A stretch of DNA of 38,487 nucleotides. Origin: Bradyrhizobium sacchari (GTDB lineage: Bacteria > Pseudomonadota > Alphaproteobacteria > Rhizobiales > Xanthobacteraceae). Positions 33,870 through 38,487 of this stretch are shown piece after piece. The notes beneath the pieces were generated by a model, which was not told the origin of the DNA, did no database searches, and saw only the letters and a list, made by a program, of their open reading frames with translations. Location of the stretch: positions 78,269-116,755 of the forward strand of contig NZ_LWIG01000053.1 of the NCBI RefSeq assembly GCF_002068095.1, written 5' to 3'. Numbering within the stretch: position 1 is the first letter of the stretch; every line of letters begins with the position of its first letter. Made by a program: the position numbers and the translations under genes.

Positions 33870-35174
33870 ATGACCTTTTCCAGTATCTTCGCGCAGTTCG
33901 TCGCATTCGTCGGCGGCATCGCGCTGCAATGGCGCAAGATGACAGGCAACGAGCCACCGCCCGCCTGGGGCCAGACGCCGGCCATTCCCGAGGCGAAGCC
34001 GCAGGGCGCGATTCCGACATTGAAGATGCCGACCGCGCGCGGCTGGAGCGAGGGCCACAAGCCGACGGTCGCACCCGGGCTCAAGGTCAACGCATTCGCA
34101 ACCGGCCTCGACCATCCGCGCTGGATCGAGGTGCTGCCCAATGGCGACGTGCTGATCGCGGAGGCAACGCAGATCGCAGGTGCCCCGCGCAGCGTGTTCC
34201 ACTACGCGATGCAGGCGACGATGCGGCGCGCCGCCGCGCTCGGCGTGTCCGCCAACCGCATCACGCTGCTGCGCGACAAGGACGGCGACGGCGTTGCCGA
34301 AGTGCGCGGCGTCTTCATGGAGAACCTCAACCAGCCGTTCGGCATGGCGCTGGTCGGCGACACCTTCTATGTCGGCAACACCGACGGCGTGATGGCGTTT
34401 CCTTACCTCGCCAATGCCGACCGCATCACCGCGCCGGGCAAGCGGCTCACCACCTTCAAGCCGGCCGGGCACTGGACGCGCAGCCTGCTCGCAAGCCCCG
34501 ACGGCAAGAAGCTCTATGCCGGCGTCGGCTCGCTCAGCAACATCGCCGAGATGGGCATGGAGGTCGAGGAAGGCCGCGCGGCGGTCTATGAGCTCGATCT
34601 CGTAGCCGGCACGCATCGCATTTTTGGCGCGGGCCTGCGCAATCCGGTCGGCCTCGCCTGGGAGCCGAACACGGGCGTGCTCTGGACCGTCGTCAACGAG
34701 CGCGACGGGCTCGGCGACGAGACGCCGCCCGACTATCTCACCTCGGTGCGCGACGGCGGCTTCTACGGCTGGCCCTATTGCTACTGGGGCAAGACGGTGG
34801 ACGATCGCGTGCCGCAGGATCCGGCGATGGTCGCCAAGGCGCTGCAACCGGACTATGCGCTCGGCGGCCACACCGCTTCGCTGGGCCTGTGCTGGATGCC
34901 CGCCGGCACCCTGCCCGGCTTCCCCGACGGCATGGTGATCGGCCAGCACGGCTCGTGGAATCGCAGCAAGCTGTCCGGCTACAAGCTGGTGTTCATCCCG
35001 TTCGAGAACGGAAAGCCCTCCGGCCCCGGACGCGACATCCTGTCGGGCTTCCTGTCCCCGGACGAGAAGGAATCCTACGGCCGCCCCGTCGGCGTCGTGA
35101 TCGGCCCCGACAAGAAGTCACTGCTGATGGCCGACGACGTCGGCAACGTGATCTGGCGCGTGACGGGGGCGTAG
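33870..35174 (+). CDS. Sorbosone/glucose dehydrogenase-like beta-propeller protein
   Basis: A 434-residue protein with a six-blade beta-propeller of the PQQ-dependent sugar dehydrogenase (soluble glucose/L-sorbosone dehydrogenase) family: 'GLDHPRWIEVLPNGDVLIAEA', 'NQPFGMALVGDTFYVGN', 'GLRNPVGLAWEPNTGVLWTVVNERDGLGDETPPDYL' and 'GFYGWPYCYWG'. The first ~25 residues are hydrophobic and could be an export signal or anchor. The start ATG 33870 has AGGGG upstream; the frame also opens earlier without family features. The reaction would be oxidation of an aldose or related sugar in the periplasm, but several family members lack known activity. No PQQ genes are nearby. Confidence 0.83.
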   Translation: MTFSSIFAQFVAFVGGIALQWRKMTGNEPPPAWGQTPAIPEAKPQGAIPTLKMPTARGWSEGHKPTVAPGLKVNAFATGLDHPRWIEVLPNGDVLIAEATQIAGAPRSVFHYAMQATMRRAAALGVSANRITLLRDKDGDGVAEVRGVFMENLNQPFGMALVGDTFYVGNTDGVMAFPYLANADRITAPGKRLTTFKPAGHWTRSLLASPDGKKLYAGVGSLSNIAEMGMEVEEGRAAVYELDLVAGTHRIFGAGLRNPVGLAWEPNTGVLWTVVNERDGLGDETPPDYLTSVRDGGFYGWPYCYWGKTVDDRVPQDPAMVAKALQPDYALGGHTASLGLCWMPAGTLPGFPDGMVIGQHGSWNRSKLSGYKLVFIPFENGKPSGPGRDILSGFLSPDEKESYGRPVGVVIGPDKKSLLMADDVGNVIWRVTGA

Positions 35175-35204
35175 GACAGCGGAATGTTGAGGTAGGCGCT
35201 CCGG

Positions 35205-35366
35205 GCTCGCTGCACCTCTCCCGCTTGCGGGAGAGGTCGGCGCGTTCGGGGCGATGCGAAGCATCGTCCCGCGCGCCGGGTGAGGGCTTTCTCCTCTGGG
35301 GGAGTGTCCCGCTGCGGAAACACCCTCTCCCCAGCCCTCCCCCGCAAGCGGGGGAGGGAGCGCACC
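35205..35366. repeat. Twin-hairpin intergenic repeat
   Basis: Two perfect 11-bp stems, 35214-35237 (TT loop) and 35335-35358 (AA loop), flank a GC-rich middle containing GCGATGCgaaGCATCG (35251-35266). It lies between convergent genes, the sorbosone-type dehydrogenase and nadX, and would form a strong bidirectional transcription end. Confidence 0.8.
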
Positions 35367-35397
35367 CGGTGTTCGGGCTAACGAAGTCTCACGCCAT

Positions 35398-36222
35398 TCA
35401 CGTCCCCACACACAGCGTGGCGCGCTGCTTGCGCAGCAGCGCGATCACGGACAGTGCGGTGATGATTCCGGTCTTGGGATTTTCGGACGGGATGTTCTCG
35501 ATCGACATCGAGAAGCGCGCCGAATCCGCCTCGACGTCGACGCGATGAACATTGCGCGTCACAGTGGGGTCGGCCCAGACCTGCATCCGGGTGCGATCGG
35601 GGCCGATGCCGGCCAGCGACAACGCAACAGCGACATTGACGTTCGCCGGAAAGCCCTTCGCCGCTTCGCGGGCAGTCCCTTCGAACAGTTTGAGCGGCTC
35701 GCGCAGATTGTCGATGTCGATGTTGTTCTGCACGATGAACGGCGCGCCCTTCAGCCCGTCGATCGGCTTGCGCGTGACCATCTTCACCGAATGGATGGTG
35801 CCGATGGCGGCCGCGTTGACGGCATCGAGGCCGATCAGCGCGCCGGTCGGCACGATGATGCGGCCGCCATTGGCGCGGGCGAGATCGACGAGATCGAAAT
35901 TGTCGAGCAGCCCGCCGACGCTGACCACGACCGCGGCCCTGCCGCGCTTCACCGCGGGCTCGACGATCGCGCGCAGCTGGCTGCTCGGCGCACATTCGAC
36001 CACGATATCGGCGGCCTCGCCGAGCTGGTCGAGCGGCAGGATCGTCGGCGGACGGCGAAGACTGCTGATAAAGGCCTGATGCTTGGCGGGGTCGCGGACC
36101 GCCACGGCCGACAACGTCAATCCCTCGATGCCCTGATCGAGCGCAGTCGCGATCTTGGTGCCGATCGAGCCCAGCCCCGCGATGGCCACCCGCAACTCGC
36201 CCGACGCTTTCCGTTCAGTCAT
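35398..36222 (-). CDS. nadX: L-aspartate dehydrogenase (NadX family)
   Basis: A 274-residue NAD(P)-dependent enzyme converting L-aspartate to iminoaspartate, the first intermediate of NAD synthesis. The nucleotide loop GLGSIG is near residue 16; 'VSVGGLLD', 'GRIIVPTGALIGLDAVNAA' and 'ANVNVAVALSLAGIGPDRT' match the aspartate dehydrogenase/DUF108 family. ATG 36222 is preferred over GTG 36231, as GGTGG lies just upstream. Alternatively it may serve in amino-acid catabolism, as the neighbours are a LysR regulator and an organic-anion MFS transporter rather than nadA or nadC. Confidence 0.85.
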   Translation of the reverse strand: MTERKASGELRVAIAGLGSIGTKIATALDQGIEGLTLSAVAVRDPAKHQAFISSLRRPPTILPLDQLGEAADIVVECAPSSQLRAIVEPAVKRGRAAVVVSVGGLLDNFDLVDLARANGGRIIVPTGALIGLDAVNAAAIGTIHSVKMVTRKPIDGLKGAPFIVQNNIDIDNLREPLKLFEGTAREAAKGFPANVNVAVALSLAGIGPDRTRMQVWADPTVTRNVHRVDVEADSARFSMSIENIPSENPKTGIITALSVIALLRKQRATLCVGT

Positions 36223-36259
36223 CGTATCCACCGTTTGTCCAGGCCGATGTCATAGCCGC

Positions 36260-37177
36260 TCACGCCTCCCGCGCATAGCTGCGCAGGCGGCCCTCCAGAA
36301 CGGCCAGCATGGCATCGCGGGCCGGATCGCGCGAGCCGCGCAGCCAGGCTGCGGCGAGCGGCAGGCGGCCGATGGGGCCGCTCTGCCTCGGCCGCAGCGG
36401 CACGAAGCGGACGCCTGTCGCCGCCATCCGCGTGGTCCAGCGCGGCACGATCGCGACCCCGAGCTTCGTTGCCACCAGGTTGATGATGGTCTGCTTCTCG
36501 TCCGCGACCTGCACAATGCGCGGCGTCAGGCCGGCCTGCTCGAACAGCTTTGTCGTGAGGTCGTGGCTGTGCGGCCGCGAGCGGCGGTCCGGCACCAGCA
36601 TCGCCTCGCCGGCGATGTCGGCCAGCGTGATCGATTTGCGCGCGGCCAGTACATGCCGTTGCGGGAACGCCACGATGGCGGTCTCCTGGAGCAGGTCGCG
36701 GAATTCGAGACGCTTGTCCGCACGGTCGGGCGGCCGGACGAAGGCAAGGTCGAGCGCGCCGGTCAGGATCTTCGGCAGCAGCCGGACGGTCTTGTCCTCG
36801 AGCAGCTGCACCGCGATGTCGGGATGCCTGCTGCGGAAATCGCGCAGCAGCGGCGGCAGCAACCCCGCCGCCGCACTGTCGATGGCACCGACCCGCAGCC
36901 GCGGCGCGGCCCCCGCGCGCGAGCGATTGCGCAGATTGCTCTCGACCGCCTCGACCCTCGCGAGGATGGCGCGGGCATCACGCAGCAACGACGCGCCATC
37001 CTCTGTCAGCGACACCGCGCGCGTGGTTCGCGCAAACAGGCGCGTGCCGAGGTCCTCCTCCAGCAGCCTGATCTGCCGGCCGAGCGCGGAGGGCAGCATC
37101 TGGAGCTGCTGTGCCGCGCGGCCGAAATGCAATTGCTCGGCCGCCGCCACGAAGCATCGGAGCTGATGCAATTCCAT
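36260..37177 (-). CDS. LysR-type transcriptional regulator
   Basis: A 305-residue regulator with an N-terminal winged HTH (about 1-60: 'MELHQLRCFVAAAEQLHFGRAAQQLQMLPSALGRQIRLLEEDLGTRLF') and a C-terminal effector-binding domain. It is transcribed divergently from the MFS transporter, with a TTATA-N11-TATAA motif between them, and 37 bp upstream of nadX on the same strand. It probably activates the MFS gene, and perhaps nadX, in response to an organic ligand. Confidence 0.92.
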   Translation of the reverse strand: MELHQLRCFVAAAEQLHFGRAAQQLQMLPSALGRQIRLLEEDLGTRLFARTTRAVSLTEDGASLLRDARAILARVEAVESNLRNRSRAGAAPRLRVGAIDSAAAGLLPPLLRDFRSRHPDIAVQLLEDKTVRLLPKILTGALDLAFVRPPDRADKRLEFRDLLQETAIVAFPQRHVLAARKSITLADIAGEAMLVPDRRSRPHSHDLTTKLFEQAGLTPRIVQVADEKQTIINLVATKLGVAIVPRWTTRMAATGVRFVPLRPRQSGPIGRLPLAAAWLRGSRDPARDAMLAVLEGRLRSYAREA

Positions 37178-37208
37178 TCGGATCCTTTCGTCCCTCTCCC
37201 CGCGAGGA

Positions 37209-37229
37209 TTATATCATTTTTTTGTATAA
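37209..37229. promoter_or_regulatory. T-N11-A LysR-binding motif
   Basis: TTATA and TATAA are separated by exactly 11 nt, fitting the T-N11-A rule for LysR binding. The motif lies 32 bp before the LysR start and about 107 bp before the MFS start. Confidence 0.5.
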
Positions 37230-37335
37230 ACCAGCGCCAATTGAGTATGCCTCCTGCCCTCGCCTAGGCTCAGTGCCGGCGTGGACCTCTCACGGTCGGC
37301 CAGCACAACGATAACCAGATATCGAGGAGGCCAGG

Positions 37336-38487
37336 GTGGCGAGCGAGATTCAGACGCGCGTGCTGCGCAAGATCACCTGGCGCATCGTCCCCTTCATCAT
37401 GCTGCTGTACTTCGTGGCCTTCATCGACCGCGTCAATATCGGCTTCGCCTCGCTGACGATGAACAAGGACATCGGCCTGTCGCCCGCGGTCTACGGCTTC
37501 GGCGCCGGCATCTTCTTCTGGGGCTATTTCCTGTTCGAGGTGCCTTCCAACATCATCCTGCACAAGATCGGCGCCCGGATCTGGATCGCGCGGGTGATGA
37601 TCACCTGGGGCCTCGTCTCGGCCGCGATGGCGTTCGTGCAGGGGCCGACCAGCTTCTACATCCTGCGCTTCCTGCTCGGCGTTGCGGAGGCCGGCTTCTT
37701 TCCCGGCATCATTCTCTATCTCTCGTACTGGTTCCCAGCGCGCCAGCGCGCCGCGGTGACGGCGCTGTTCATGGCGGCAGCCCCGCTTTCGACAGTGCTG
37801 GGATCTCCGATCTCCGGCGCGCTGCTGGAGATGGACGGACTGCTCGGTTTCAGGGGCTGGCAATGGCTGTTCGTGCTGGAGGCGCTGCCGGCCGTGCTGC
37901 TCGGCTTCGTCGTGCTCGGCTTCCTCACCGACCGCCCCGAGAAGGCGAAATGGCTCACTGAAGACGAGCGGCGCTGGCTGGTCGAGACCATGAACGTGGA
38001 GACCACCAGCAAGGCCGCGACCGCGAGCCACAGCATCTGGCGCGGGCTCGCCGATCCGCGCGTGCTGGCGCTGTCGCTGATCTATTTCGGCACCTCGGCC
38101 GGCCTCTACACGCTCGGCGTCTGGGCGCCGCAGATCATCAAACAGTTCGGCCTGTCCTCGCTCCAGGTCGGCTTCCTCAACGCGCTGCCGGCCACCGCCG
38201 CCGTCGTCGCCATGATCCTATGGGCGCGGCATTCGGACCGCACCGGCGAGCGCACCTGGCACGTCGTGTGGGCCTGCCTGATCGCGGCTGCCGGCCTCGC
38301 CTATGCCGGCCTCGCGGCCGGCGTCGTTGCGGTGCTGGTGGCGCTGACGCTCGTGAACATCGGCATCTCCTCGGCCAAGCCGCCGCTGTGGAGCATGCCG
38401 ACGTTGTTCCTGTCCGGCCCAGCGGCCGCAGCGGGGATCGCCACCATCAACTCGATCGGCAATCTGGGCGGCTTCGTCGGCCCCGCC
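37336..38487 (+). CDS. MFS transporter (anion:cation symporter family), 3' end beyond window
   Basis: 384 codons are visible, with an open frame to the window end. The GTG start follows AGGAGG (37325-37330) by 5 nt. The sequence has the ACS-family features 'LLYFVAFIDRVNIGFA' in helix 1, 'GYFLFEVPSNIILHKIGAR' in helix 2-3 and 'RFLLGVAEAGFFPGIILYLSYWFP'. Members carry dicarboxylates, tartrate, phthalate or similar organic anions with protons. Divergent from the LysR gene, which probably controls it. Confidence 0.92.
   Translation, partial: MASEIQTRVLRKITWRIVPFIMLLYFVAFIDRVNIGFASLTMNKDIGLSPAVYGFGAGIFFWGYFLFEVPSNIILHKIGARIWIARVMITWGLVSAAMAFVQGPTSFYILRFLLGVAEAGFFPGIILYLSYWFPARQRAAVTALFMAAAPLSTVLGSPISGALLEMDGLLGFRGWQWLFVLEALPAVLLGFVVLGFLTDRPEKAKWLTEDERRWLVETMNVETTSKAATASHSIWRGLADPRVLALSLIYFGTSAGLYTLGVWAPQIIKQFGLSSLQVGFLNALPATAAVVAMILWARHSDRTGERTWHVVWACLIAAAGLAYAGLAAGVVAVLVALTLVNIGISSAKPPLWSMPTLFLSGPAAAAGIATINSIGNLGGFVGPA

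Overview
The window is a GC-rich (roughly 65%) stretch of alphaproteobacterial chromosome with dense operons on both strands. Gene content (FixJ-type regulator, GGDEF/EAL proteins, fused DctQM TRAP transporter, Mpo1-like DUF962 protein, Spy-like proteins, LysR/MFS pairs), an EcfG-type GGAAC-N16-CGTT promoter and several imperfect palindromic repeats of kinds I recall from Bradyrhizobium genomes point to Bradyrhizobium or a close Nitrobacteraceae relative. The genus is an inference. I see no rRNA, tRNA, CRISPR array, prophage or insertion sequence.

Left part (1-13604): the window opens inside a large AsmA-family envelope protein (minus strand). A cytochrome P450 and a divergent TetR regulator follow, with a near-perfect 28-bp inverted repeat between them. 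Next are an orphan FixJ/LuxR-type response regulator and two multidomain c-di-GMP proteins, PAS-PAS-GAF-GGDEF-EAL and CHASE-GGDEF-EAL, on either side of an MFS carrier. A 41-residue lipoprotein is easy to miss at 13394-13519.

Middle part (13605-25537): a minus-strand operon encodes a TRAP solute-binding protein (Tat signal), a fused DctQM permease and an atypical D-2-hydroxyacid dehydrogenase, so it probably imports and oxidises a hydroxy- or keto-acid. Its permease start codon lies in a 13-bp tandem repeat that offers ATGs in all three frames. A secreted caspase-fold protein, a SulP anion transporter, a small hypothetical protein, a His/Gly-rich Spy-like periplasmic protein, a GlcD/Dld-type FAD oxidase, a hotdog thioesterase and a DUF1328 membrane peptide follow.

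Right part (25725-38487): a UvrD/PcrA helicase carries a palindromic repeat inserted in frame between helicase motifs II and III. After it come an esterase, an orphan HicB-like protein, an overlapping pair of secreted Cys-rich and OmpA-like proteins, and a three-gene membrane or lipid operon (Mpo1-like, SDR epimerase, ICMT-like methyltransferase) behind a good EcfG general-stress promoter. The window ends with a sorbosone dehydrogenase-like protein, an aspartate dehydrogenase (nadX type), a LysR regulator and a divergent MFS transporter cut by the window edge. Five intergenic palindromic repeats and the one inside uvrD decorate the region, mostly at operon ends.
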